Shown here: piece by piece, positions 46,205 to 56,038 of the stretch
How the letters are laid out: each line of letters starts with the position of its first letter
Numbering within the stretch: position 1 is the first letter of the stretch
NCBI GenBank assembly: GCA_024508675.1
Contig: JANINQ010000003.1
Location: 347,382 to 411,381, forward strand
Source of the DNA: Afipia sp.
GTDB taxonomy: Bacteria; Pseudomonadota; Alphaproteobacteria; Rhizobiales; Xanthobacteraceae
Direction of reading: 5' to 3'
DNA: 64,000 nt
Position numbers and translations under genes: made by a program
Notes under the pieces: generated by a model
Database searches by the model: none
What the model was told of the DNA's origin: nothing
Seen by the model: the letters and a program-made list of their open reading frames with translations, nothing else

Positions 46205-46258
46205 GGTTCCGGCATTCGTAAGAGTGCCTGCGAAGGACAGAATACGAATGCCGGAACC
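46205..46258. repeat. Second perfect 16-bp inverted repeat, just after the mdtB-like gene
   Basis: GGTTCCGGCATTCGTA (46205-46220) and its exact complement (46243-46258), loop of 22 nt, starting 3 nt after the mdtB-like stop. No T run follows. Same stem length as the neighbouring repeat but different sequence. Confidence 0.85.
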
Positions 46259-46261
46259 GGA

Positions 46262-49200
46262 TCACGAGATGCCCTCCGTGGCTCCTGCTGTGGGCGAGGA
46301 CGGCGTGCCGGATTCATCCGGCGGCACCGCGGCTTCGATCTTCCGGTTGATGCGGTCGAGCGCAAGATAGATGACCGGCGTGGTGTAGAGCGTCAGCACC
46401 TGTGAGACGAGCAGACCGCCGATGATCGAGACGCCGAGCGGAAAGCGCAGTTCCGATCCCGTGCCGCTTTCCAGCGCCAGCGGCAACGCGCCAAACAATG
46501 CGGCGAGCGTGGTCATCATGATCGGGCGGAAACGCAGCAAGCACGCCTTCACAATCGCATCGTAAGCGGACAGACCCTGATGCCGCTCCGCTTCCAGCGC
46601 GAAGTCGATCATCATGATCGCGTTCTTCTTCACGATGCCCATCAGCAGGATGATGCCGATCAGGCCGATCACCGACAGGTCCTGACCGCACAGGATCAGC
46701 GCGAGGATCGCGCCGACACCTGCGGATGGCAGCGTCGAAAGAATGGTGATCGGATGGATGTAGCTTTCATACAGCACGCCGAGCACGATGTAGATCGTCA
46801 CCAGCGCCGCGAGGATCAGCCACGGCTGGCCGGAGAGCGACTTGGCGAATTCGGCGGCATCGCCCGAATACACGCCGACGATGTTGCCGGGCATGCCGAT
46901 GCGCTTCTCGATCTCGGCAACGCGCTGGACGGCGTTGCCGAGCGCCTCGCCCGGCGCAAGGTTGAACGACAGCGACACCGCAGGGAATTGCGACTGATGC
47001 GCGATGGAGAGCGGCGCGGTGGTGCGCGTCACGCTTGCCACGGCATCGATAGGAACCTGCGCCGTCGGCGTGCCGGATGATCCTGCCGCACCCGGCACAT
47101 ACAGCTTCGACAGCACCGACGGATCGCGCTGATATTCCGGCAGGGCTTCCAGAACCACGCGATACTGGTTGGCCTGCCCGAAGATTGTCGAGATCTGGCG
47201 CTGGGCGAAGGCGTCGTTCAGCGTGTCGTTGACGGCCTGCACCGAAACGCCGAGCTGTCCGGCGCGCTGACGATCGACGGTGACCAGCGCACGCAGGCCG
47301 CCCTCCTGCCCGTCCGACGAGACATCGCGGAACAGCGGATCGCGGCGCATCTCCTGCACGAGCTTCTTCGACCACTCGATGACGGCCGCCGAATCCGTTC
47401 CGGTCAGCGTATACTGATACTGCGACCGGCTGGCGCGTGTGCTGATCTGAACGTCCTGCACCGCCTGAAAATAGACCGTCATACCGGGAACACCGGACAC
47501 GCGCTGCTTGAGCCGGTCCACGACAACGGCGATGTCGGTCTTGCGCTCGCCGCGCGGCTTGAGCGTCATGACGAGCCGCCCGACATTGGTGGTCGGATTG
47601 ACCGATCCCGCACCGATCACCGAGACCACGCCGACGATGTCCGGATCGGCCTTGATCGCATCCGCAACCTGCGTCTGCCGCAGTTTCATGTCCACGAAGG
47701 AGACTTCGGGGCCCGCCTCCGTCACCGCCGTGATCGAGGCAGTGTCTTGCAGCGGCAGGAAACCCTTCGGCGCGACGACATAGAGCGCGAGGGTCGCGAT
47801 GATCGTAACGAACGTCACCACCAGCGTGGCGCGCTGATGCCGCAGGATCACCAGCAGCGTGCGCTCATAGAACGCCACCATGCGGTCGATCCAGCCGCTG
47901 AGCGTGGCAAGGCCCGGCACCTGCATTTCCTCATGGTGCAGCTTCAGCAGGCGCGAGCACATCATCGGGGTCAGGGTCAGCGACACCACGGCGGACGTGA
48001 CGACCGCAATGGTGAGCGTCAGCGCGAATTCCCGGAACATGCGTCCGACAAGACCCGACATGAACAGCAGCGGGATGAACACCGCGATCAGCGACACAGT
48101 CAGCGAGATGACGGTAAAGCCGATCTCGCTGGCGCCTTTCAGCGCCGCCTCCATCACGCCCTCGCCGTCCTCCATATGGCGGACGATGTTCTCGATCATG
48201 ACGATGGCGTCGTCCACCACAAAGCCGGTCCCGATGGTGAGCGCCATCAGCGACAGGTTGTCGAGGCTGAACCCGGCGAAATACATCACGCCGAAACTGG
48301 TGATCAGCGAGAGCGGCAGCGCGACGCCCGCGATCAGCGTGGCGCGGAGTGAACGCAGGAAGATCAAGACCACCAGCGTGACGAGGACCACGCTGAGCAC
48401 CAGCGTGAACTGCACGTCGCGAACCGAGGCGCGGATGGTCACGGTGCGGTCGCTGACCACTTCAAGATCGACGCCCGCGGGAACAGCTTTCTGCAGTTTC
48501 GGAATCTCGGCACGGATCTGCCGTACCACTTCGATCACGTTCGCGCCCGGCTGGCGCTGGATCTCGATCACGACTGCGGGCTTGCTCTGATACCACGCGC
48601 CGGTCTTCTCGTTCTCGAGGCCGTCGATGATCCGCGCAACGTCACCGATGGTAACCGGCGATCCGTTGCGATAGGCGATGATGATCGGCTTGTAGGCGTC
48701 GGCTGTGGCGATCTGGTCGTTGGCCGCGATGGTGTAGGCCTGCTGCGCGCCGTCGAGCGAACCTTTCGGACCGGAGACATTCGCGCCCGCAATCGCGGTG
48801 CGCAGGTCTTCCATCGAAATGCCGTAGGCGGCGAGCCGCGCGAGATCGGCCTGCACGCGAACGGCAGGCTTCAATCCGCCGAGGATCGAAACGCGGCCGA
48901 CACCGGATATCTGCGCAAGGCGCTGCGCCATCATGGTGTCGGCGAGATCGCTCATCGCGCGCAGCGGCGAGGTTTCCGAGGTCATCGCCAGCGTCAGCAC
49001 CGGCGCATCAGCCGGGTTCACCTTCGCATAGGTCGGCGGATAAGGCAGGTTCTTCGGCAGCACGCCTGCGGCGGCATTGATCGCGGCCTGTACGTCCTGC
49101 GTCGCGCCGTCGATGTCGCGGTTGAGATCGAACTGAAGCGAAATCTGGCTGACGCCATAGGAACTGGTGGAGGTCATCGACACCAGCGACGGGATCTGCC

Positions 49201-49414
49201 CCAGCTGGCGTTCCAGCGGCGCGGTGATCAACGACGCCGCCACATCCGGGCTCGCGCCCGGCAACTGGGTCGTGACCTGCACTGTCGGGAAATCGACCTG
49301 CGGCAGCGCCGACACCGGCAGCGCCCAGTATCCGAGCGCGCCGCCGATCATCAGCGCGACGCCGAGCAGCGAGGTCGCGATGGGCCTGCGGATGAATGGC
49401 TCAGAGACGCTCAT
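46262..49414 (-). CDS. RND multidrug efflux permease, MdtB-like
   Basis: 1,050-residue paralogue of the gene at 42988. It starts SEPFIRRPIATSLLGVALMI and carries VDDAIVMIENIVRHMEDGE in TM4 and the QVLTLYTTPVIYLALDRI end. Its order after the adaptor (adaptor, MdtB, MdtC) is that of E. coli mdtABC, which exports novobiocin, bile salts and related compounds; the actual substrates here are unknown. The start is 34 nt after the adaptor stop. Downstream, 160 bp of palindromic DNA separates it from its partner. Confidence 0.92.
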   Translation of the reverse strand: MSVSEPFIRRPIATSLLGVALMIGGALGYWALPVSALPQVDFPTVQVTTQLPGASPDVAASLITAPLERQLGQIPSLVSMTSTSSYGVSQISLQFDLNRDIDGATQDVQAAINAAAGVLPKNLPYPPTYAKVNPADAPVLTLAMTSETSPLRAMSDLADTMMAQRLAQISGVGRVSILGGLKPAVRVQADLARLAAYGISMEDLRTAIAGANVSGPKGSLDGAQQAYTIAANDQIATADAYKPIIIAYRNGSPVTIGDVARIIDGLENEKTGAWYQSKPAVVIEIQRQPGANVIEVVRQIRAEIPKLQKAVPAGVDLEVVSDRTVTIRASVRDVQFTLVLSVVLVTLVVLIFLRSLRATLIAGVALPLSLITSFGVMYFAGFSLDNLSLMALTIGTGFVVDDAIVMIENIVRHMEDGEGVMEAALKGASEIGFTVISLTVSLIAVFIPLLFMSGLVGRMFREFALTLTIAVVTSAVVSLTLTPMMCSRLLKLHHEEMQVPGLATLSGWIDRMVAFYERTLLVILRHQRATLVVTFVTIIATLALYVVAPKGFLPLQDTASITAVTEAGPEVSFVDMKLRQTQVADAIKADPDIVGVVSVIGAGSVNPTTNVGRLVMTLKPRGERKTDIAVVVDRLKQRVSGVPGMTVYFQAVQDVQISTRASRSQYQYTLTGTDSAAVIEWSKKLVQEMRRDPLFRDVSSDGQEGGLRALVTVDRQRAGQLGVSVQAVNDTLNDAFAQRQISTIFGQANQYRVVLEALPEYQRDPSVLSKLYVPGAAGSSGTPTAQVPIDAVASVTRTTAPLSIAHQSQFPAVSLSFNLAPGEALGNAVQRVAEIEKRIGMPGNIVGVYSGDAAEFAKSLSGQPWLILAALVTIYIVLGVLYESYIHPITILSTLPSAGVGAILALILCGQDLSVIGLIGIILLMGIVKKNAIMMIDFALEAERHQGLSAYDAIVKACLLRFRPIMMTTLAALFGALPLALESGTGSELRFPLGVSIIGGLLVSQVLTLYTTPVIYLALDRINRKIEAAVPPDESGTPSSPTAGATEGIS

Positions 49415-49448
49415 CGATGCGCGCTCACAGGTTGAATATCAACACGGC

Positions 49449-50798
49449 TCACTGCGGCGCCTTCGTACCGCCGCCCTGTTGTTGTGCGCCTTGCGGTGCA
49501 GCCCCCTGCTCCTTCTGCCCGCTGCGGCGCTGGCCCTTTTCAGCGCCGCCCGCACTGCCAGGTCCCTTCTGCCGGCGCGGCGCGAGGTCGGGCGTCGGCG
49601 CCTGATAGTCCCTGCTGATGGTGACCTTGGCGCCTTCGGAGAGATTGGCGAACCCGGTCGTCACCACGCGATCCTCGACAGTGGTGCCGGACGCGATCAC
49701 AGCGATGGTCTCGTTCTGCAGCGTGACGGTGACCGGGCGCGCGGTCACGGTGTTGTCCTGACCGATGACATAAACGAACGTGCCCGCGGGGCCGCGCTGT
49801 ACCGCAGCCGTCGGAACCACGGTCGCCTTGTCGAGCGTGTTCACCTTGAGGCGCACGTTGACGAACTGGCCGGGCCAAAGCTGGAAGCTGCCGTTGGGGA
49901 ATTCGGCCTTCACCTTTACCGTGCCGGTGGTCTGATCGACCTGATTGTCGACGCCGGTTACCTTGCCGGTATCGACAACAGTCTTGCCGTCGTTGCCGAA
50001 CACATCGACCGCGAGCGGTCCCTTTGCCAGCGCGGTGTTGACGCGGAAAATCTGCTGCTGCGGCAGGCTGAACTGAATGGCGATCGGCTGCAACTGCGTG
50101 ATCACCACGACGCCCGTGGCGTCCGACGTCTGCACGATATTGCCCGGATCGACCTGACGCAATCCGGCGCGGCCCGACAGCGGCGCGACGATCTTGGTGT
50201 AGCCAAGCGTCGCCTGCGCATTGTCGATGGCGGCCTGATCGGATTTCACCAGCGCTTCAAGCTGCGCGACCAGCGCCTTCTGCGTGTCAGCCTGCTGCGC
50301 GGAGCCCGCCTTCGCATTCGCCAGTTGCTGATAGCGGACAAGATCGGTGCGCGCATTGGAGAGCGTGGCTTCATCCTGCGCCTTCTTGGCCACGGCCTGA
50401 TCGTACTGCGCCTGATAGATCACCGGATCGATCTCGGCGAGCACGTCACCCGCCTTGACGTCCTGACCTTCCTTGAAGTTGACCGACAGCAGCCGGCCGC
50501 TCACCTGCGCGCGCACGGTGACGTTGTTCAGCGCGCGTACAGTGCCGACGCCGTCCAGATACACCGGCACGTCCTCGATGCGCGGCGCCGTGGCCAGCAC
50601 AGGAATGCCAAAGTCCGGACGGGTGCGCGTCGCCGTCTCGGTCTTCTTGAAGTAGCCCCAGCCGAGATAACCGAGACCGCCGAGGATCAGCAGCCAGACC
50701 GCGATGGAGACGGTGCGCCGCCGCGCGCTTGACGCGACGCGTGCAACACCTTCTCCAGCCGCTTTGGCCTTTTCATTGAGATCGGGCTTAAAGAGCAT
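49449..50798 (-). CDS. RND periplasmic adaptor subunit, MdtA-like
   Basis: 449-residue membrane-fusion protein. One N-terminal anchor (SIAVWLLILGGLGYLGWGYF) precedes the lipoyl-like domain (VRAQVSGRLLSVNFKEGQDVKAGDVLAEID near 92-122), an alpha-hairpin and beta-barrel domains. The last 45 residues are a Gly/Gln/Lys-rich, low-complexity tail (KGPGSAGGAEKGQRRSG), which is longer than usual. Links the permeases to the outer-membrane channel. Its start overlaps the upstream channel gene by 11 nt. Confidence 0.92.
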   Translation of the reverse strand: MLFKPDLNEKAKAAGEGVARVASSARRRTVSIAVWLLILGGLGYLGWGYFKKTETATRTRPDFGIPVLATAPRIEDVPVYLDGVGTVRALNNVTVRAQVSGRLLSVNFKEGQDVKAGDVLAEIDPVIYQAQYDQAVAKKAQDEATLSNARTDLVRYQQLANAKAGSAQQADTQKALVAQLEALVKSDQAAIDNAQATLGYTKIVAPLSGRAGLRQVDPGNIVQTSDATGVVVITQLQPIAIQFSLPQQQIFRVNTALAKGPLAVDVFGNDGKTVVDTGKVTGVDNQVDQTTGTVKVKAEFPNGSFQLWPGQFVNVRLKVNTLDKATVVPTAAVQRGPAGTFVYVIGQDNTVTARPVTVTLQNETIAVIASGTTVEDRVVTTGFANLSEGAKVTISRDYQAPTPDLAPRRQKGPGSAGGAEKGQRRSGQKEQGAAPQGAQQQGGGTKAPQ

Positions 50799-52266
50799 TC
50801 GCCGGACCTTCCGTCGTCTTTGGCGACCAACCGCCGCCCAATGCCTGATAGAGACTGACGACCGCCAGCAGCCGGGCGAGCTGGTACTGGGCCAGCGAAT
50901 CTTCAGCCTGAAATAGCGTCAATTGCGTGTTTAGCACAGTCACGATGTCTGCCGTGCCGGCCCGGAGCTGCCGTTCCGACAGTTCGAAGGCCTTGCGGGA
51001 GGACGTCACCACAATGCGCTGCAGCCGCAGCCGCTCGTTGGCCTGCTTGAGCGTGGTCAGCGCCGTATCCACATCCGCGAAGGCCGAGATCACGGTCTTG
51101 CGATAGGTCTGCAGCATCTCGTCCTGCCGCGCCTGCATCAGGTCGAAATTGGCCTGAATCCGGCCCGCATCGAAGATCGGCTGGGTCAATCCTGCCGCCA
51201 TGTTGAAGAACGCCGACTGCGGCGTGAACAGCGCGGCCAGCGCCGCGCTCTGATAGCCACCCGACGCGGTCAACTGGATGCTCGGGAAGAACTGCGCCCG
51301 TGCGCTGCCGACATTCGCCGTTGCCGATGCCAACTGATTTTCCTGACGGCGGATGTCAGGCCGCTGTGTCAACAGGTCCGACGGCAGGCCCGGTGTCACG
51401 CGTGGGATCGCAATGCTGCCGAGCGAACCGCCGGTGAGCCGCACACGTTCCGGCGGACGCGCCACCAGCGTTGCAAGGATGTTGGCGTTCTGCGCCAGCG
51501 CCTGCCGCAACGGCGGCACCGAGGCTTTCTGGTTCGCCAGCACACTCTCCTGCTGCGCAAGATCGAGCTCGGAGCCTGTGCCTGCATCGACGCGGGCCTT
51601 GATCGCATCATAGATGCGCTGCGCGCTGGCAATATTGCGGTTCGCGATGTTGATCCGCTCCTGCGACGCCACCACGTTGAACCAGGCGTTCGCAACACTT
51701 GCCAGCGTGGTGAGCGCAACGACATCGCGATCAAAACGGTTGGCGTTGGCGGTTTCTTCCGCGGCCAGCAGCGCGTCGCGGTTCTTGCCCCAGAAATCGA
51801 TTTCGTAGCTCGCGCTCATCGACGCGACATGGTTCGTCACCTCGCCGCGCCCGATCGAGCTGCCCGCCGATATGACGCCGGTATTGCTCGACGAGCGCGA
51901 CCGTGAACCCGAGAACGTGCCGGTGACATTCGGCAGCAGCGCCGCGCCTGCGGTCTGCGCCAGTGCATCCGCCTGCCGGATGCGCGCGACGGCGGCGGCG
52001 ATGTCGAGGTTGACTGTCTGGGCCTCTTCCATGAGGACCGTCAGCTCCTGCGAACGGAAACCGCGCCACCAGTCCAGCGACGGCAGCGCCTTGTCCGGCG
52101 CTCCTGCCGCAGCCTTGTAGTTCGCAGGCACGTCCAGCGCCGGGTCCGGCAGATCGGCCGTCAGGATGCAGCCGCCCGACGTGGCTGCCATGACCAGCGC
52201 CGCGCAGAGCGCGAACGATGGCCGCGGAGGTGCTCCACGTCTCGACTTGAAAGGCAGCTCAAACAC
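50788..52266 (-). CDS. Outer-membrane efflux lipoprotein, NodT/OprM family
   Basis: 492-residue outer-membrane factor, first gene of the RND operon. A lipoprotein signal with Cys at residue 33 (AATSGGCIL) suggests an acylated N-terminus. The two OEP repeats are present, including PSLDWWRGFRSQELTVLMEEA near 62 and RPDIRRQENQLASATANVG near 300. Overlaps the adaptor gene by 11 nt. No regulator gene is adjacent. Confidence 0.92.
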   Translation of the reverse strand: MFELPFKSRRGAPPRPSFALCAALVMAATSGGCILTADLPDPALDVPANYKAAAGAPDKALPSLDWWRGFRSQELTVLMEEAQTVNLDIAAAVARIRQADALAQTAGAALLPNVTGTFSGSRSRSSSNTGVISAGSSIGRGEVTNHVASMSASYEIDFWGKNRDALLAAEETANANRFDRDVVALTTLASVANAWFNVVASQERINIANRNIASAQRIYDAIKARVDAGTGSELDLAQQESVLANQKASVPPLRQALAQNANILATLVARPPERVRLTGGSLGSIAIPRVTPGLPSDLLTQRPDIRRQENQLASATANVGSARAQFFPSIQLTASGGYQSAALAALFTPQSAFFNMAAGLTQPIFDAGRIQANFDLMQARQDEMLQTYRKTVISAFADVDTALTTLKQANERLRLQRIVVTSSRKAFELSERQLRAGTADIVTVLNTQLTLFQAEDSLAQYQLARLLAVVSLYQALGGGWSPKTTEGPANAL

Positions 52267-52649
52267 CGGCGTAAATACTTTCCCGAATAGCAGAATCTCA
52301 TTCTAGCGGGCCGCTATCGCGGCGCACAGGGATGTTCCATCGCGCTCCCCAAGACAAGAGCCACCTGTGGCCCTTCGGTGTCAGTCCGCGAATCCGACTT
52401 CTCCCCATAAAATAAGGACTTCCTGCATGAACGGGGCTTGTATCGCCGCAAGCCTTACCAAGATTTCATCTGGATTCACCCGCGCCGGGACCCAGACGCC
52501 GCCGATGCACGCGCATCAGCCGCGTGTCTGAACACGCTGCGCTGCAATGCGCCGGGTTCCCGGCCCTTGCGTCCCGGGATCAAAGGCGCAAGAATTGTGA
52601 CAAGACCAGATTTGGACGCAGGGCTTCATCAAATTGATGGATTTGCGCG
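52267..52649. other. 383-bp gap between the RND operon and cfa
   Basis: It is the divergent promoter region of the RND operon and cfa. It holds one small + strand frame with a start-proximal AAGGA (52427-52531) and no repeats or strong hairpins that I can see. I could not pick a confident promoter. Confidence 0.6.
52427..52531 (+). CDS. Possible 34-residue small ORF upstream of cfa
   Basis: ATG 52427 is preceded by AAGGACTTCCTGC. The peptide (MNGACIAASLTKISSGFTRA, then GTQTPPMHAHQPRV) has no similarity I recognise. It could be a leader peptide for cfa, which starts 118 nt further on, or a chance frame. Confidence 0.2.
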   Translation: MNGACIAASLTKISSGFTRAGTQTPPMHAHQPRV

Positions 52650-53879
52650 ATGTCTGACGTGATCTCCCTGACCCCCGACAGTGTCGATGCGGTCTTGCCG
52701 GACGTGCCCAAGCTGGCCCGATTGGCCATCAGGTTCGCATCCAACCTGAAGCGCGGGACGCTCGACATGACGCTGCCGGACGGCCGCGTGGTGCGCTGCG
52801 GAGGACTGGAACCCGGCCCCGCCGCGAAGATGACGGTCTACAATTACAATTTCGCTTGGCGGTTGGCCCATGGCGGCGACATCGGCATTGCCGAAGCCTA
52901 TCTGCGCCGGGAGTGGGACACGCCCGACCTGACACAGTTCCTGTATGTGTTCTGCGTCAATCACGACCTGATCCAGAGCATGCTGGGCGACAAGCCCATC
53001 GCACGCTTCGTGCAGTCGGTCCGCCACTGGTTCAACCGCAACACCAGGAAGCAGGCGCGGCGGAACATCTACGCGCACTATGACATCGGCAATTCGTTCT
53101 ATTCGGCATGGCTCGATCCGAGCATGACCTATTCGTCGGCACTGTTTGAGGATGATACCCCCGATCTGACCGCCGCGCAGCACAACAAGTACCGGCGGCT
53201 TGCCGAAGCGATCAACCTGCAGCCGGGCCAGCGCGTGCTGGAGATCGGCTGCGGCTGGGGCGGCTTCGCGGAATATGCCGCGAAGAATTACGACGCGAAG
53301 ATCGTCGGCCTCACCATCAGCAGCGAACAGCGCGACTTTGCGCAGAAGCGGATGCAGGCTGCCGGCCTGAACGAAAAGGTCGAGATCAGGTTTCAGGACT
53401 ACCGCGACGAGCGCGGACAGTATGACCGCATCGCCTCGATCGAGATGATCGAGGCCGTCGGCGAACAGTTCTGGCCGCAATACTTCTCGCAGCTCCGCGA
53501 CCGCCTCGTGCCCGGCGGCTTTGCGGGCATTCAGGCGATCACCATTCAGGACAAATTCTTTAACGCCTACCGGCGCGAGGTCGATTTCATCCAGCGGTAC
53601 GTCTTTCCCGGCGGGATGCTGCCATCGCCGCAGGTGCTGAAAGCGCTGGGTGAGAAATTCGGCGTGCCTGTTATCCGTGAGCGCGTTTTTGGAGAAGATT
53701 ATGCCAAGACGCTTGCGACATGGAGAGATAATTTCCGCGCAGCCTGGCCCAACCTGATGCCGCTGGGATTCGACGAACGATTCCGGCGGCTCTGGGAATA
53801 CTACCTCGCCTATTGCGAGGCCGGATTCCTCTCCGGCAACATCGACGTCCGTCAGGTGGTGTTCGCCAAATCGGGTTAA
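52650..53879 (+). CDS. cfa: Cyclopropane-fatty-acyl-phospholipid synthase
   Basis: 409-residue SAM-dependent enzyme that adds a methylene bridge to unsaturated acyl chains of membrane lipids. The SAM site VLEIGCGWGGFAEYAA lies near 194-209, with GLTISSEQ after it. ARRNIYAHYDIGNSFYSAWLD near 139 and SSALFEDD near 162 are conserved. The N-terminal 100 residues are the lipid-binding domain of the longer CFA class. Known to protect against acid and solvents. Divergent from the RND operon. Confidence 0.93.
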   Translation: MSDVISLTPDSVDAVLPDVPKLARLAIRFASNLKRGTLDMTLPDGRVVRCGGLEPGPAAKMTVYNYNFAWRLAHGGDIGIAEAYLRREWDTPDLTQFLYVFCVNHDLIQSMLGDKPIARFVQSVRHWFNRNTRKQARRNIYAHYDIGNSFYSAWLDPSMTYSSALFEDDTPDLTAAQHNKYRRLAEAINLQPGQRVLEIGCGWGGFAEYAAKNYDAKIVGLTISSEQRDFAQKRMQAAGLNEKVEIRFQDYRDERGQYDRIASIEMIEAVGEQFWPQYFSQLRDRLVPGGFAGIQAITIQDKFFNAYRREVDFIQRYVFPGGMLPSPQVLKALGEKFGVPVIRERVFGEDYAKTLATWRDNFRAAWPNLMPLGFDERFRRLWEYYLAYCEAGFLSGNIDVRQVVFAKSG

Positions 53880-54023
53880 CCAGCACGTTCAACATCTTCA
53901 AAAGATGAGCAGATCACGCCTGCGCGCGCTGCCCTTGTCGGAACGGCAGGCGGCCTCTAGGTTGCCTGAACCATTCGTCCTTCCCTGCATTCTGACACAG
54001 CCGGTCCCGGGTCTTTCAATATC

Positions 54024-55058
54024 ATGTCCATTCGCAATGACGTCATCGAAGCCATCGGCAACACGCCGCTCATCAAGCTGAAGCGCGCCTCTGAAGAAAC
54101 CGGATGCACCATTCTCGGCAAAGCCGAGTTCATGAATCCGGGCCAGTCGGTGAAGGACCGCGCCGGCAAGCAGATGATCCTCGAGGCCGAGAAGCGCGGC
54201 GACCTGAAGCCCGGCGGCCTTGTTGTGGAAAGCACGGCGGGCAACACCGGCATCGGCCTTGCGCTCGTCGCGGCCGCACGCGGCTATCGGACAATCATTG
54301 TTATTCCGGAAACGCAGAGCCAGGAAAAGAAGGACGTGCTGCGCCTGCTCGGCGCTGAACTCGTCGAAGTGCCCGCGCTGCCCTACAGCAATCCGAACAA
54401 CTACCAGCATGTCGGCCGCCGTCTCGCGGACGAACTGCGCAAGACCGAAAAGAACGGCGTGCTGTTCGCCGACCAGTGGAACAACCTCGACAACCGCAAG
54501 GCGCATTACGTCTCGACCGGCCCGGAAATCTGGGAGCAGACGAATGGAAAGGTCGATGGCTTCATCTGCTCGATTGGCAGTGGCGGCACGCTCGCGGGAA
54601 CGTCGATCTATCTGCGCGAGCAGAGCAAAAACGTAAAGATCGGCGTCGCCGATCCGCGCGGCGCGGCGATGTATAACTATTTCGACCACGGCGAAGTCAA
54701 ATCGACTGAGGGCGGATCGATCACCGAGGGCATCGGCCTTGGCCGCATCACCCCGATCATCGAGGACGTCCATGTCGACAAGGCCTACCTGATCGAGGAC
54801 TCCGAAGCGGTGCCGGTCGTGTTCGATCTGCTCGGGAACGAAGGCATCTGCGTCGGCGGCTCGTCGGGCGTCAATATCGCAGGCGCAATCCGGCTCGCGA
54901 AGGATCTCGGTCCCGGCCACACCATCGTGACGATTCTCGCCGACTACGGCACGCGCTATCAGTCCAAGCTGTTTAACCCGGAATTCCTGCGCTCGAAGAA
55001 CTTGCCGGTTCCGACATGGCTGGAGCGCAAGAGCGCGATCAAGCCGCCGTTTGCGTAA
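54024..55058 (+). CDS. cysK: Cysteine synthase A
   Basis: O-acetylserine sulfhydrylase, fold type II PLP enzyme. The PLP lysine is K44 in NPGQSVKDR. STAGNTGIGLA near 72 is the substrate loop, and GSGGTLAG near 185 binds the PLP phosphate. At 344 residues it is longer than the 310-325 of enterobacterial CysK but typical for Rhizobiales. It may work with metC, 5 kb away, in sulfur amino-acid metabolism. Followed by two palindromic repeats. Confidence 0.92.
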   Translation: MSIRNDVIEAIGNTPLIKLKRASEETGCTILGKAEFMNPGQSVKDRAGKQMILEAEKRGDLKPGGLVVESTAGNTGIGLALVAAARGYRTIIVIPETQSQEKKDVLRLLGAELVEVPALPYSNPNNYQHVGRRLADELRKTEKNGVLFADQWNNLDNRKAHYVSTGPEIWEQTNGKVDGFICSIGSGGTLAGTSIYLREQSKNVKIGVADPRGAAMYNYFDHGEVKSTEGGSITEGIGLGRITPIIEDVHVDKAYLIEDSEAVPVVFDLLGNEGICVGGSSGVNIAGAIRLAKDLGPGHTIVTILADYGTRYQSKLFNPEFLRSKNLPVPTWLERKSAIKPPFA

Positions 55059-55078
55059 GAGGCAGCAGCTTTCTTAAA

Positions 55079-55189
55079 CGTCATTCCGGGGCGCGAGCAT
55101 TTGCGAGCGAACCCGGAATCCAGATGTCACTTCCGATGAACTCTTGTGGATTCCGGATCAGCCCGCTGCGCGGCCTGTCCAGAATGACG
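55079..55189. repeat. Palindromic intergenic element of the CGTCATTCCGG type
   Basis: It opens CGTCATTCCGGGGCGCGAG and closes CCAGAATGACG, with inner arms CCCGGAATCC and GGATTCCGG. It follows cysK and sits 12 bp from the next repeat. This type differs in sequence from the CGTCATTGCGAGG family. Confidence 0.75.
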
Positions 55190-55201
55190 TACCTTTGATG
55201 C

Positions 55202-55278
55202 CGTCATTGCGAGGAGCGAAGCGACGAAGCAATCCAGCTTTCTCAAGAATGGATTGCTTCGCTTCGCTCGCAATGACG
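55202..55278. repeat. Palindromic intergenic repeat, copy B, complete
   Basis: 77 bp: CGTCATTGCGAG and CTCGCAATGACG form the outer arms; GAAGCAATCCA and TGGATTGCTTC form the inner arms; the loop is about 13 nt. The cleanest of three copies, between cysK and aapP. Confidence 0.85.
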
Positions 55279-55288
55279 AGTTCTAACC

Positions 55289-56029
55289 TCACCTCAGAAT
55301 CTGACTGAGGAACAGTTTCGTCCGTGCGTGCTGCGGATTGGAGAAGAAGCGGTCTGGCGTGTTCGCTTCCACGATCTGTCCCGCATCCATGAACACCACG
55401 CGGTCGGCGACCTCGCGGGCAAAGCCCATTTCGTGCGTCACCACCAGCATGGTCATGCCCTCCTTCGCGAGGTCGACCATGGTGTCGAGCACCTCCTTCA
55501 CCATCTCCGGATCGAGCGCCGAGGTCGGCTCGTCGAACAGCATGACCTTCGGGTTCATGGTGAGCGCGCGGGCAATTGCGACACGCTGCTGCTGACCGCC
55601 TGAAATCTGGCCGGGATACTTGTCCGCCTTGTCCGGAATGCGCACCCGTTCGAGATACTTCATCGCGGCGGCTTCGGCGTCCTTCTTCGGAATGTTGCGC
55701 ACCCAGATCGGCGCCAGCGTGCAGTTCTCCAGCACAGTCAGATGCGGAAACAGGTTGAAGCTCTGGAACACCATGCCGACCTCCCGGCGCACGTCATCGA
55801 CGCGGCGCAGGTTCGGCCCGAGTTCGATGCCATCGACAACGATGCGGCCTTCCTGAAATTCCTCCAGCGCGTTGACGCAGCGGATCAGCGTGGACTTGCC
55901 CGAGCCGGACGGCCCGCAGATCACGATGCGCTCGCCGCGCCCGACGCTGAGATCGATGTCGCGCAGCACATGGAACTCGCCGTACCACTTGTTGAGGCCC
56001 GAGATGCTGACAATGGGATCTGTGGTCAT
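55289..56029 (-). CDS. aapP: General L-amino acid ABC transporter ATPase AapP
   Basis: 246-residue polar amino-acid ABC ATPase with Walker [10 protein letters not shown] near 38, Q-loop [10 protein letters not shown], signature [14 protein letters not shown] and Walker [13 protein letters not shown]. Last gene of aapJQMP, 9 nt after aapM. Short palindromic elements follow the stop. Confidence 0.93.
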   Translation of the reverse strand: MTTDPIVSISGLNKWYGEFHVLRDIDLSVGRGERIVICGPSGSGKSTLIRCVNALEEFQEGRIVVDGIELGPNLRRVDDVRREVGMVFQSFNLFPHLTVLENCTLAPIWVRNIPKKDAEAAAMKYLERVRIPDKADKYPGQISGGQQQRVAIARALTMNPKVMLFDEPTSALDPEMVKEVLDTMVDLAKEGMTMLVVTHEMGFAREVADRVVFMDAGQIVEANTPDRFFSNPQHARTKLFLSQILR

Positions 56030-56038
56030 GACTTCATC

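Noticed and set aside
49167..50732. 521-residue + strand frame opposite the RND adaptor
   Set aside because: Antisense to a well-defined membrane-fusion protein.
53895..53912. CATCTT/AAGATG hairpin after cfa as a terminator
   Set aside because: Only 6 AT-rich base pairs and no T run.
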